The notes below the pieces were generated by a model, which did not search any database, was not told the origin of the DNA, and saw only the letters and a list, made by a program, of their open reading frames with translations. 38,133 nt of DNA from contig CAJMSQ010000022.1 in NCBI GenBank assembly GCA_905216095.1, positions 1-38,133 of the forward strand, written 5' to 3'. Every line of letters starts with the position of its first letter. The stretch's first letter is position 1. Below, piece after piece: positions 23,621-32,061 of the stretch. This stretch comes from an uncultured bacterium (lineage in GTDB: Bacteria > Bacteroidota > Bacteroidia > Bacteroidales > Bacteroidaceae). A program made the translations under genes and the position numbers.

Positions 23621-26600
23621 TCAGAGGTCGTCGAGCATGATGAACGAGGCCCAGTAATAGGGGTCGTCGAATCCTTTCGCGCGGACCTGTTGCAGGGCGT
23701 GGCGGAAGGCGTCGTATTTGCTCCGGCCCTCCATCAGTGCGGCGTAGAAGCTGTTCATCATGGTCATGGTGGCGGCATCGTTCACGCTCCACAGGCTCAT
23801 GAGCAGCGTGGCGGCACCTGCTTTCTTGAAGCCGCGTTGCAGGCCGAAGACACCGTCGTCGCGCACTTCGCCCACACCGGTCTGGCAGGCCGAAAGCACC
23901 ACAAGGTCGGCGCCTTGCAGGTTGAGCAGCGAGATTTCGCGTGCGGTGAGCACGCCGTTCTCTATGCCCGCCGGCAGTTGCCCGCCGCGCAGGGTGTAGT
24001 TGGCCCCGGCAAGCAGCAGCCCGGAGTGGCTGAGGGGACTGCCGCCGGCATCTTCGCGCAACAGGAACCCGGCATTGCTGGCCGCCACCTGTTCTTCGGT
24101 GAAGTAGAAGCCGTGTGTGGCGATGTGGATGAGGTTCTGGTGCCGTCCGTCAAGGGCCTTGAAGGCTTCTTCCGTGCCTTCCTCGTTCATGAAGAGGTTG
24201 GTAGGGATGTCTGCCTGCATGAGTTGTTCGCCGATGAACTCGGCTTCGTATCGCGTGCCCGGCAGGTAATTGACGCTACCCCGCGAGGCCAGCGAGTCTA
24301 TCGTCAGCTCGTCGGCCAGCATGGCGCGTTCGGCGTAGAGGTCGGTGGCTTCCTCGAAGATGTATTCCTTGAACCGCTCGTGCACCTCCTGCAGTTCGTT
24401 GAGCGCCATGTCGTAGTTGAGTCCTCCGAAGACGGTGGCCGATTGTATTTTCTGCTTTCCGGCTTTTCGTTCGGCGATGAGGCGCGTGGACGAGAGGCGG
24501 TGCAGTTCGTACCGGTCGGACATGGTGGTGACGGAGTCTATGGCCAGATATTCCGCGCCGAGCTGGTAGAGCATTCCCGAGGGGGCAAACCACACGGTCC
24601 GTACGTCTTCCATCTCGGGAAGCAGTCCTCCCCAGACGAGTTGCCCCAGCCGTGGGTCGCGATAGACACGGCTGATGCCCTCCCGCGTACGTGCGGTTTC
24701 ATAATAGTCTTTTCCGTCATAGTCCAGCTCTTTCAGGTCGCGCTGGCTGAAGAGCACCTTGATGCGGGGTGCGGTCCAGCCGTTTCGCAGATAGAGTGCG
24801 GCGTAAGTCCTGCCTTGCCCTTTGACGTCGAGGTCCATGAATTCGATGGCCATCTCGTCTTTTCCGAGCGCGGCGGCCACGGTCCGGAAATCGCCGTCGA
24901 AGGCTGACATGAAGTTTCCGTATTCCTTGCATTCCTTGACCAGTTGTTTTTCGAGCTGTGCGGCTTCCCGCTGCGCGTCGGCCAGCCGTTCCGCACGCTC
25001 TTCGGGCGATAGCTGGTAGCAGGCGTCGATGTCGCGGTGCAGCAGTTCCAGCCGGTCGTATTTTCCCAGCAGTACGGAGTCGCCGGATTGCTCAAGGAAG
25101 TTGCGGAAGTTGATTTCCGAATTGAGCAGCAGACCCTTTGTGAAAAGTTGTGCGTCATAGGCGTCGGCGATGATGCCGGGGTCTTTGCGGTACAGGTAGG
25201 CAAAGGTGGGCAAAGCCTTGTGCACGTAGCTCTTCATGTTATAGAACGTTTCTCGTTCGGCCGATGTCTTGTACGAGAAGTTGTCGCGTATGATGCGTGT
25301 CTGCAGTCTCAGCGCCTTGCGGTAGTAGTCTGTGGTCTGTTCCGCCTGTCCCAGGTTGTTGTAGTAGTTGGCCAGGTTGTAGTACATGGGCACATTGTCG
25401 GGATGGTCCTCGCCCAACGCGCGCAATTGTATCTCTTTGGCCCTTTCGCTCAGGGCGACGGCCTTTTGTGTCTCGCCGGCCGAGAAGTCGTAGAGGGCGA
25501 GGTTGGAGAGCATCTTTGCATAGACGGAGTTCACGGTGTCGCCGAGGCTCTCGTAGAGCGATACGCCCTGTTGGCAGTAGATGTGCGCCGAGTCGAACCG
25601 TGACCCATAGAAGTGGGCCATGGCGACGCTTCCGAACAGGTCGGCCCGCAGCTGGCGCGTGTCGGTGCGGCAGTTTTCGAGCATCCTCACGGCGTTCATG
25701 CCCGAATCCACGGCCGCCTGGTAATTGCCTAAGCGGATGTACAGTTCCGAGAGTTTGTTGAGCGTCAGCGCCATGCCTTCCACGTCGTTGTTCTTCCTGA
25801 ATATGTCGATGGCCGAGGCTTCTATTTTCGCCGCTTGCGTGTAGTTGCCTGTCGCGGCGATGACGTCGGCCTGTTTGGACAGCGCATAGGCGTATTTGGG
25901 ACTGGCGTTGTTTCCGCTTTCCAGCCGTCCGGTGAGCGCCTGTGCGTATTCCTCGGCCTTTTCGGTGTTTCCGGTGCTGTTGTGTGCCGTCGAGAGTTCG
26001 CTCAGGCAGCGCACGTAGTCGGGATGGTCCTCGCCTACGATTTGCCGGAGCAGGGGCAGGGCTTCCTCATAGAGGGCAATGCCTTTCGGGTAGCGTTCCA
26101 TGTGGGTGCAGAGCGCGGCGTAGTTCACCAAGAATTTGGCAAACGGCAGATTGCCGGTCAGGTTGTTTTCGCGGAATGCCTTGTCGGCCTCCTCGGCGTA
26201 TTGCAGTGCCGCGGGATAAGCCCGCATCTGTGCCAGCCGTGCCGAGTTGTTGGCCAGCATGGCGGCATAGTCGGCCGTTTGCCGGCCATAGGCTTTCTTT
26301 CCCTCCTTCAGGGCCTGTTTGCTCAGCGCGTCGGCTTTCTTGAAGTTGTCGCTCATCACGTAGTAAGCCACCAGGTTGTTCAGCGCGTTGGCATAGTCGC
26401 GCGTTCCGCTCTTGATGTTCTTCAGCGAACGTTCTCCCATCTCCACGGCCTTCTTGTAGTCGCCGGGATTGCCGCGCGAGGAGAGGAATACGGCCATGTT
26501 GCTCATGGCTATCGCGTATTGCGGGTCTTTCTGGCTTACGTTCTTCTCGAAGATGTCCAGGGCTTCGGCACACAGTCCGATGGCTTTGTCGTAGTCTCCG

Positions 26601-26956
26601 CCGCCGGCATGGTAGACGGCCTCCTCGTTGAGCGCGTTGGCCAGGTGGCGTACTTCGCTGTCGGGGGCTTTCCGGCGCAAGGCGACGACTTCGGCCGCCA
26701 TCCGCAAGGCTTCCGCGCGGTCGTTGGCCGCGGCGGCCTCGCGTGCGCAGTAGGAGAGCATCTTGGAGTAACGGAATGTCGTTTTCTGTTCGCCGCACGT
26801 GGTGGTGTATCGCCGGGCAAGGGCGAACGCCTCGGGCCATCGTTGGCGTGACGCGGCCTTTTCCGCGGCGTTGTAGATGGAGTCCAGTTGTTCCGTCTGG
26901 GCGGTTGCGTTCCACGCCGTCAGCAGAAAGAGCAGGCAGGTGAGGATTTGTTTCAT
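23621..26956 (-). CDS. Exported TPR protein with C-terminal CHAT (caspase-like) domain
   Basis: 1111 residues with a signal peptide (MKQILTCLLFLLTAWNATA, cut before QTEQ). Residues about 25-600 are tandem TPR repeats (for example DYANALNNLVAYYVMSDNFKKADALSKQAL). A helical linker follows, then a CHAT domain (about 800-1111) with the catalytic pair His948 (HIATHGF) and Cys1024 (LSACQTG), a typical GVFGLQRGFKKAGAATLLMSLWSV block and the YWASFIML end. CHAT domains are caspase-fold peptidases; several act in defence or in cleaving partner proteins. Unusually, the signal peptide places this one in the periplasm or outside. It ends a run of minus-strand envelope genes: FecR-like, CHASE2 and OmpA upstream. 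Target unknown. Confidence 0.88.
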   Translation of the reverse strand: MKQILTCLLFLLTAWNATAQTEQLDSIYNAAEKAASRQRWPEAFALARRYTTTCGEQKTTFRYSKMLSYCAREAAAANDRAEALRMAAEVVALRRKAPDSEVRHLANALNEEAVYHAGGGDYDKAIGLCAEALDIFEKNVSQKDPQYAIAMSNMAVFLSSRGNPGDYKKAVEMGERSLKNIKSGTRDYANALNNLVAYYVMSDNFKKADALSKQALKEGKKAYGRQTADYAAMLANNSARLAQMRAYPAALQYAEEADKAFRENNLTGNLPFAKFLVNYAALCTHMERYPKGIALYEEALPLLRQIVGEDHPDYVRCLSELSTAHNSTGNTEKAEEYAQALTGRLESGNNASPKYAYALSKQADVIAATGNYTQAAKIEASAIDIFRKNNDVEGMALTLNKLSELYIRLGNYQAAVDSGMNAVRMLENCRTDTRQLRADLFGSVAMAHFYGSRFDSAHIYCQQGVSLYESLGDTVNSVYAKMLSNLALYDFSAGETQKAVALSERAKEIQLRALGEDHPDNVPMYYNLANYYNNLGQAEQTTDYYRKALRLQTRIIRDNFSYKTSAERETFYNMKSYVHKALPTFAYLYRKDPGIIADAYDAQLFTKGLLLNSEINFRNFLEQSGDSVLLGKYDRLELLHRDIDACYQLSPEERAERLADAQREAAQLEKQLVKECKEYGNFMSAFDGDFRTVAAALGKDEMAIEFMDLDVKGQGRTYAALYLRNGWTAPRIKVLFSQRDLKELDYDGKDYYETARTREGISRVYRDPRLGQLVWGGLLPEMEDVRTVWFAPSGMLYQLGAEYLAIDSVTTMSDRYELHRLSSTRLIAERKAGKQKIQSATVFGGLNYDMALNELQEVHERFKEYIFEEATDLYAERAMLADELTIDSLASRGSVNYLPGTRYEAEFIGEQLMQADIPTNLFMNEEGTEEAFKALDGRHQNLIHIATHGFYFTEEQVAASNAGFLLREDAGGSPLSHSGLLLAGANYTLRGGQLPAGIENGVLTAREISLLNLQGADLVVLSACQTGVGEVRDDGVFGLQRGFKKAGAATLLMSLWSVNDAATMTMMNSFYAALMEGRSKYDAFRHALQQVRAKGFDDPYYWASFIMLDDL

Positions 26957-26983
26957 CGGTCTATAAGTCAGGATTTGTTTTTA

Positions 26984-27019
26984 CCCCAAAGGACACTGTT
27001 TCCCGAGTGTCCTTTGGGG
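26984..27019 (-). promoter_or_regulatory. Perfect intercistronic hairpin between the FecR-like and TPR-CHAT genes
   Basis: CCCCAAAGGACACT (26984-26997) and AGTGTCCTTTGGGG (27006-27019) pair over 14 bp with an 8-nt loop. On the minus strand it is followed by A-rich, not T-rich, sequence. An RNA stability or processing element is therefore more likely than an intrinsic terminator. Confidence 0.5.
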
Positions 27020-27072
27020 GTAGGTTTGTGAAAAGAGCGTGGAAAAGGCTTTCCGGCTGTCGCTGTGCGGTG

Positions 27073-27576
27073 TTATTTTCCGGTGCCGCATTTCACCGAG
27101 TCCATGACCTGCTCGGCGGCGGCGCTGTCCGTGGCGATGAGCAGCGAGTCGGCGTCGCGGTACGCGCTTGCCGTGCGCTGCATGTATGCCGTCTCGGTCA
27201 TGATGGAGCCTTTGCCCTTGAGCTGCGCCAGCAGGTACTTCAGATACTGGTTGGACAGGTTCTTGACGCTGGCCTTGTCTTCGGTAAGCAGCGTTTTCAC
27301 CTTGCCGGTGCACGGCCGGTTGATGGTATACAGTTTTTTGCCCGTCTTGTCCAGCAGCATAATCATGCCGGACTGGGGAACGCTCACGATTTGCTCGTCC
27401 GTAATCTTGTCGCGCAACTTTATGGGCGACTTGCTGCGGCCCCGGATGAGTTTCACCTCTCCGCGGACGGAATAAACGTCGTAGTCCTGCGCGGCACTGT
27501 CGATGGCCGATGCAGTGAGGAACAGCAGCATCAGCATCAGTGTCTTGCTTAGAATGGTCTTGGTGATTCGTAACAT
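27073..27576 (-). CDS. Exported FecR-like small protein
   Basis: 167 residues with a signal peptide ending ASAIDSAA before QDYDVYSV. The stretch VRGEVKLIRGRSKSPIKLRDKITDEQIVSVPQSGMIMLLDKTGKKLYTI resembles the beta-rich FecR periplasmic domain (a G-V motif, then a 'set to a default, no-threshold value, sensitive to marks' pattern). The C-terminal half is helical. The match is moderate and other SH3-like folds remain possible. It lies between CHASE2 and TPR-CHAT genes on the same strand. FecR, CHASE2 and CHAT domains occur together in other bacteria, which supports a shared function. Whether it shares a transcript with CHASE2 depends on the effect of array E between them. Confidence 0.55.
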   Translation of the reverse strand: MLRITKTILSKTLMLMLLFLTASAIDSAAQDYDVYSVRGEVKLIRGRSKSPIKLRDKITDEQIVSVPQSGMIMLLDKTGKKLYTINRPCTGKVKTLLTEDKASVKNLSNQYLKYLLAQLKGKGSIMTETAYMQRTASAYRDADSLLIATDSAAAEQVMDSVKCGTGK

Positions 27577-27717
27577 GGTCTTATGGTTTTGTTGATTCGT
27601 TCTTGTTTGTTCTGCCGGGCATTCCGGTGTGTCATCGTCGCTTTTTGCAGTGGTGTGCCGGGCATTCCGGACGGGCTTGTACGGGGGCGGGAAGCCTTGT
27701 CCGCCAGCCCTTGTTTC

Positions 27718-27794
27718 TTAGATGCCATGTAGTATTTCTTACATGCCTTGTAGTTTTTCCTACATGCCATGTAGTTCGTCGTAGATGCCATGTA
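27718..27794. repeat. 21-bp-period palindromic repeat array E (4 units)
   Basis: Cores start at 27718, 27739, 27760 and 27781: TTAGATGCCATGTA, TTACATGCCTTGTA, CTACATGCCATGTA and GTAGATGCCATGTA, with spacers GTATTTC, GTTTTTC and GTTCGTC. The array begins 55 bp past the CHASE2 stop on the minus strand. It fills much of the 272-bp gap before the FecR-like gene; the remainder of that gap shows no gene. Confidence 0.85.
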
Positions 27795-27848
27795 GGAAAC
27801 GCTCTCTGCGTCAGATAGTTCCGAAACCGCCTTTTCGGGGCGTCCGGG

Positions 27849-29102
27849 TCAGTTGGTTCCGTCCGTGTCCGCCGTGTCGTTGCCCGTTTCCGGGACCGGC
27901 TCGTTGGCCGGTGTGCCTTTCGCGTCCCGGTATATGGAGTTGCGGAAGAATCCGTCGGGGTTGTTCGTCAAGTTGTTCTTCACGATGGCGCCGTAGATGG
28001 CCCTGCCTTCGGCTACAAGTATGACGGGCATCAGCACAATGCCCATCGGTACGTACAGGTTGTAGCGTGCGTACGAGATAAAACTCAGCCACGTGAGCAG
28101 ACCCAGCCATCCGAACGTGAAGAAACGCATGAAGAGGTTGGAATTGCTCAGGAACATTCCGAACAGGCTCTTGCGACGGCGTATGAAGCGCAGCACGTGG
28201 AACTGCAGGTACGCGGTCAGCCAGCATACGATGATGGCCAGTGCGATTTGCCAGCCTTCCGAGGCGATGTAGATGTTGTGCTGTTCGAGCAGGCTCTGTA
28301 TGGAGTAGGCCTGGACCTTCATTCCGGGCATTTTTCCCAGGGGCGTGAAGTGCATGTCTTGCTCTTCGGTGATGGTTCCGATAAGGACTATGCGGCCCTT
28401 GATGAGTTCCGGCCGGGCCATCACCGAGTCTGCATCGACGATGGGGAAGTCTATGTGGCGGTAGTTGATGAGGCGGTCGGCCCTTTTGTCGGGAGGAATG
28501 CTCCCGTCATTGTACAACACGGCGCATTGTGCGGCCAGCGACAGCACGGGCTTCCCGTCGAGGTTGCGCTCCACGGTGAGTTTACGCAGGCACTGCGAGG
28601 TTATGTCGCCGTCCACGTTGGAATAGCCTTCCATGATGGGGATGTCGCGTGTGAAGTAGGAGCGTACGCGGCCGTGGAACGACTTGTCGGCCTGTTTCCA
28701 GTCCGTCAGCTTCTGTGCGATGACGGTCTCCTGTGCGCCGATGATGGCGTCCTCGAGCATCATGTTGCCTTGTGCGTCGTCCTTTTCGCCTTCAAAGATG
28801 ATGTCGATGCCGATGACGGCCGGTTCGCAGGCGTTTACCTGTTCGATGACCTTTGCTATGTCGCCGCGCTGGTGGAGTCTGGAGATGTCCACTAAGGTTA
28901 TCATCTCGCTGGTCTCGGGTTTGTCGTCGCCCGACCAGGCCATCTGGTAGTAGATGTCCGACAGGGCAAATTCCTTCACGGCCCTCGCCACGGGATTGAG
29001 GAACTTGATGTTGAGTCCTGCGAAGGCAAGGAGTCCTACGATGATTGCCGTGATGAGGCAGACGCAACTGTGTTCGAGAAAATGGTGCAGGAGTTTTTTC
29101 AT
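27849..29102 (-). CDS. CHASE2-domain inner-membrane protein without an output domain
   Basis: 417 residues. One N-terminal membrane segment (about 13-30) is followed by a periplasmic CHASE2 sensor domain (about 40-290): ITLVDISRLHQRGDIAKVIEQV, VIGIDIIFEG, GRIVLIGTITEEQDMHFTPLGKMPGMKVQAYSIQSLL. Three membrane segments follow (about 296-314, 333-350 and 353-372), then a hydrophilic Asn/Asp/Thr-rich tail of about 40 residues. CHASE2 proteins usually carry a kinase, cyclase or similar cytoplasmic domain after these helices; none is present here. The ligand is unknown. Downstream on the same strand are the FecR-like and TPR-CHAT genes, upstream two OmpA genes. It may pass a signal to periplasmic partners, an inference from context. 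Confidence 0.85.
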   Translation of the reverse strand: MKKLLHHFLEHSCVCLITAIIVGLLAFAGLNIKFLNPVARAVKEFALSDIYYQMAWSGDDKPETSEMITLVDISRLHQRGDIAKVIEQVNACEPAVIGIDIIFEGEKDDAQGNMMLEDAIIGAQETVIAQKLTDWKQADKSFHGRVRSYFTRDIPIMEGYSNVDGDITSQCLRKLTVERNLDGKPVLSLAAQCAVLYNDGSIPPDKRADRLINYRHIDFPIVDADSVMARPELIKGRIVLIGTITEEQDMHFTPLGKMPGMKVQAYSIQSLLEQHNIYIASEGWQIALAIIVCWLTAYLQFHVLRFIRRRKSLFGMFLSNSNLFMRFFTFGWLGLLTWLSFISYARYNLYVPMGIVLMPVILVAEGRAIYGAIVKNNLTNNPDGFFRNSIYRDAKGTPANEPVPETGNDTADTDGTN

Positions 29103-29162
29103 GATGTGTCCTGTCTGTGGGTGTGACGCTTGACGTCTCTGCTTGTCGTGGATAAAGGTGTT

Positions 29163-29179
29163 CCGGACGTGCCGTCCGG
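29163..29179. terminator. Short hairpin between ompA-like and CHASE2 genes
   Basis: CCGGACG and CGTCCGG pair around TGC, upstream of the CHASE2 start. No U-tract. The rest of 29103-29355 is GC-rich with several partial repeats of the same GGACG/CGTCC block and no supported gene. Confidence 0.25.
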
Positions 29180-29355
29180 CAGTGTTTCCCGTCAGGGTGC
29201 GTGGAGTTTAAGCCCTTTTCCGGTGTGTGTCATGTCCTTTCGGACCGTAAAAAGCGGGATGCCGTCCGGACGAATCCGCAGGCGTATCGGCGCGGCCTTG
29301 TTTCCGGCACGTGTGTCATACGCTTGCGGGTCCGTCCGAACGGCTCCGGTTCTTC

Positions 29356-30489
29356 TTACTGCTCTTCGGCGACGCCTATCGTCACGCGGTTCTTGTCGTT
29401 GTCGCTGAACGGCTGTACGGTGTCGCCCTTATAGTCGGTCGAGATGCGGTCTGCCGCGATGCCGTACTTGTCGGTGAGTGTTTTCGCTACTATGGAGGTT
29501 CTCTTTTCGGAGAAAGAGCGGTTGATAGTGGCGTTACCCGTACCGGCATCTGCATATCCCGTCAGGTGTACCTTGGCCGTCGGGTGGTTCTTCAGCCACT
29601 GTGCGAAGGCGGCCAGCTTGCTGGCTTCGGAAGCCTTGATTTCAGAGCTGCTGATGTCGAAGAAAATCTCCACCTTCGTGGACTCGGGCTGTTTCACTAC
29701 GGGCTTGGGCTGCGGTTTGGGCTCTTCCACAACCTTCGGAGTCTCGGTTACGGCCATGTTGGCGTTGCGTGAGGCGTCGTAGTCCTGTTGTGCCAGCGCC
29801 GAAGCCGAGGTCGATACCGGACGTTTGCGGAATCCGAACTTGTAGGTCAGGCCCACCAGTGCGTTGGCCTGCCAGTCGCCGTGTCCGTTCTGCTTCGAGT
29901 TGAAACGGTCGTGCAGGTTGTTGGCAGTGACTTCGAGGTTCACGCCGAGGTGTTTGCTGATGTTTACCTCGAACTGCATACCTACGCGGAAGTTGTGCAC
30001 GAGCCGGTCGTCGTCCCAGGCCATCGACTCGGAAGCCACGCCCATGTTGGTCAGTTCTTTCAGGTCGTCGTTGTCCCAGGCATAGCTCAGACCGACGCCG
30101 CCGATAAGGATAGCGTTGAACCAATGTGCTTTCTTGGGATAGAAGATGTTCGAAAGGTTGATCATCAGGTCGAGGTCGGAAGTCACATACTTGTAGTCGT
30201 AAGTCTTCGTAGCCTTGTCCACCTTGAATCCTCCCTTGTTCTGCCATCCGCTCACGTTGAGGCGTGCGCCTACGGTCGGGGTGAAGAAACGTCCCACGGA
30301 GACGGCACCGACCGGTGTGACGAGTTTGTCGGCGGGACAGTTGGTGAAGGTCACCTGTCCGCCACCCTGCACTCCGATGAAGTTATATGGATAGGGCAGA
30401 TAGTCTTTTCCGTTCTCTTGTGCCGTGGCGGGCGAAAAGGCGAATGCGCTTGCGAGCATTCCTGCAAATAAGATTTTTAGCGATTTCAT
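29356..30489 (-). CDS. OmpA-family porin (paralogue 1)
   Basis: 377 residues with signal peptide (MKSLKILFAGMLASAFAFSPATA, cut before QENG). An N-terminal eight-strand-like barrel (about 25-215) is joined by a Pro/Lys-rich linker (KVVEEPKPQPKPVVKQPE) to an OmpA peptidoglycan-binding domain (about 272-377; FFDISSSEIKASEASKLAAFAQWL, LTGYADAGTGNATINRSFSEKR). It anchors the outer membrane to the cell wall. It follows paralogue 2 by 69 bp and is probably co-transcribed. The paralogues differ mostly in the linker and surface loops. Confidence 0.9.
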   Translation of the reverse strand: MKSLKILFAGMLASAFAFSPATAQENGKDYLPYPYNFIGVQGGGQVTFTNCPADKLVTPVGAVSVGRFFTPTVGARLNVSGWQNKGGFKVDKATKTYDYKYVTSDLDLMINLSNIFYPKKAHWFNAILIGGVGLSYAWDNDDLKELTNMGVASESMAWDDDRLVHNFRVGMQFEVNISKHLGVNLEVTANNLHDRFNSKQNGHGDWQANALVGLTYKFGFRKRPVSTSASALAQQDYDASRNANMAVTETPKVVEEPKPQPKPVVKQPESTKVEIFFDISSSEIKASEASKLAAFAQWLKNHPTAKVHLTGYADAGTGNATINRSFSEKRTSIVAKTLTDKYGIAADRISTDYKGDTVQPFSDNDKNRVTIGVAEEQ

Positions 30490-30558
30490 GTTCCTATATA
30501 TTTATATATGGTATGTGTTCGTTGTTATCGGCGATGTATGGGTGTCGGTGCCGGATGT

Positions 30559-31698
30559 TTATTTGGCTATGCTGATGACTACGCGGTTCTTGTCGTTTTC
30601 GGCAAACGGTTGCTCGGTGTCGCCCTTGGCCTTGACGACGATGCGCGATGCCGGGATGCCGAATTTCTTTTTCAGCGTGTCGGCCACTTTGTCTGCGCGG
30701 CGCTTGGACACCGCCTTGTTGATTTCGGGCGTACCCGTCCCCGCGTCGGCATAGCCTGTCACGGTGACTTTCGCTTCGGGATGCTGTTTGAGCCATTGTG
30801 CGAGCTTTCCGAGCTGTGCTTCGTCGGCAGCCGAGAGGTCGGCCTTGCCTATGGTGAAGAAGATTTCGCTGCGTGTTTCCTTGGGTGTGGCGGCCTGTGC
30901 TGCTGCCTTCTCGGCTTCGGCTCTCCTGGCGGCTTCTTCGGCGCGTTTTGCAGCTTCGGCGGCAGCCTTGCGGCGGGCTTCGGCTTCGGCGTCAGGCTTG
31001 TTGGTGGTGGCGAGGCTTCCGCCGCGTCCGCCGTTGTAGTCTTGTGACATCATCGAAGACGCTGTCTCGCTCTTGTTCTTCTTTTTACGGAACTTGTAGG
31101 TCAGGCCCACCATGGCCGAACCCTGCCAGTCGATTTTCCCGTTGCGCTTCATGTTGAAATTGTCGTCCAGTCCGGTGGCCAGTACCTCAAGGCTCAGACC
31201 GACGTTGTGCGACACGTCGTAGCTGAACTGCAGACCTCCGCGGAAGTTGAAGCTGCCTTCGCTGCCCGATTTGCGCAGAACTGCGGACTTGTCGTCGTAT
31301 TTGGCCCAGTACAGGCCCGCTCCGGCGATGAGTGCCACGTTGAACTTGTGCGTGGTGCGCGGATAAATGGCGTTCGACAGGTTGATGAGCAGGTCGAGGT
31401 CTGCGGTTGCGTAGTTGTATCCGTAGGTCTTGTCCGTCGAATGCAGGCCGGTCTTGCCGCGCCAGCCGTTGAACGACAGGCGGGAACCCACGACGGGCGT
31501 GTAGTATTGTCCGATTTGTAAGCCCACCACGGGGGTAAGCAGTTTTCCGAAGTTATAATCCGTGAATGTGCCCTGCACACCGCCCTGTATGCCTACGAAG
31601 GGATAGATGCGGTCGTCGGTTTCGGTCGATTGCGCCGTGGCAGCGGTGATGCTGCCTGCCGCGAGGGCGGTCAAGAGAATAGTTCTCAGATTTTTCAT
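30559..31698 (-). CDS. OmpA-family porin (paralogue 2)
   Basis: 379 residues with signal peptide (MKNLRTILLTALAAGSITAATA, cut before QSTE). Same plan as paralogue 1: barrel (about 25-210), linker, OmpA domain (about 275-379; FFTIGKADLSAADEAQLGKLAQWL, VTGYADAGTGTPEINKAVSKRRADKV). The linker differs: a charged Ala/Glu/Arg/Lys helix (about 235-265; EARRKAAAEAAKRAEEAARR) that should form a rigid single helix or coiled coil, against the Pro-rich linker of paralogue 1. First gene of the pair, with a promoter upstream at 31813. Confidence 0.9.
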   Translation of the reverse strand: MKNLRTILLTALAAGSITAATAQSTETDDRIYPFVGIQGGVQGTFTDYNFGKLLTPVVGLQIGQYYTPVVGSRLSFNGWRGKTGLHSTDKTYGYNYATADLDLLINLSNAIYPRTTHKFNVALIAGAGLYWAKYDDKSAVLRKSGSEGSFNFRGGLQFSYDVSHNVGLSLEVLATGLDDNFNMKRNGKIDWQGSAMVGLTYKFRKKKNKSETASSMMSQDYNGGRGGSLATTNKPDAEAEARRKAAAEAAKRAEEAARRAEAEKAAAQAATPKETRSEIFFTIGKADLSAADEAQLGKLAQWLKQHPEAKVTVTGYADAGTGTPEINKAVSKRRADKVADTLKKKFGIPASRIVVKAKGDTEQPFAENDKNRVVISIAK

Positions 31699-31812
31699 GT
31701 CAGATGTTTTGATGATTATAGTCTGTTTCGGGGAGGGCCAAGCCCTTTTCCTGTGCCTTTATCTGTCTTCCGCGCGGGCGGACAAGGCAGTCGGGGGCAC
31801 ATTAATAATTTG

Positions 31813-31820
31813 CAAAGGTA
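31813..31820 (-). promoter_or_regulatory. -7 box of the ompA-like pair
   Basis: On the minus strand TACCTTTG fits TAnnTTTG and is preceded by a very AT-rich stretch (31821-31860) that could act like an UP element. The leader is about 110 nt, long as is common for major outer-membrane protein genes. No -33 TTTG at standard spacing. Confidence 0.55.
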
Positions 31821-32008
31821 AAAAAGTTATTATTAATTTAATGAAAAAGACATATTTTTTTGCTTTTTCCGCGGAAAAGAGTGCCGCGGATGCCGGATAC
31901 GGAGGCCATAGACGGGCTTCGCACGTCCCGGCGGCGTGCAAAAATTGTTTTTTACCGGAAAAGTCAAAAGAAATCTTCTGCAAAGACATTCTGTATTAAC
32001 AATATTTG

Positions 32009-32016
32009 TATCTTTG
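32009..32016 (+). promoter_or_regulatory. -7 box of the aminopeptidase P gene
   Basis: TATCTTTG, a perfect match, 46 bp before the ATG at 32062. The rest of the 31699-32061 divergent region holds only this and the opposing ompA promoter. Confidence 0.65.
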
Positions 32017-32061
32017 CGGGATAAGGGCGGCGCCGGATGCCGCTTGCGAATCATTATTTAT

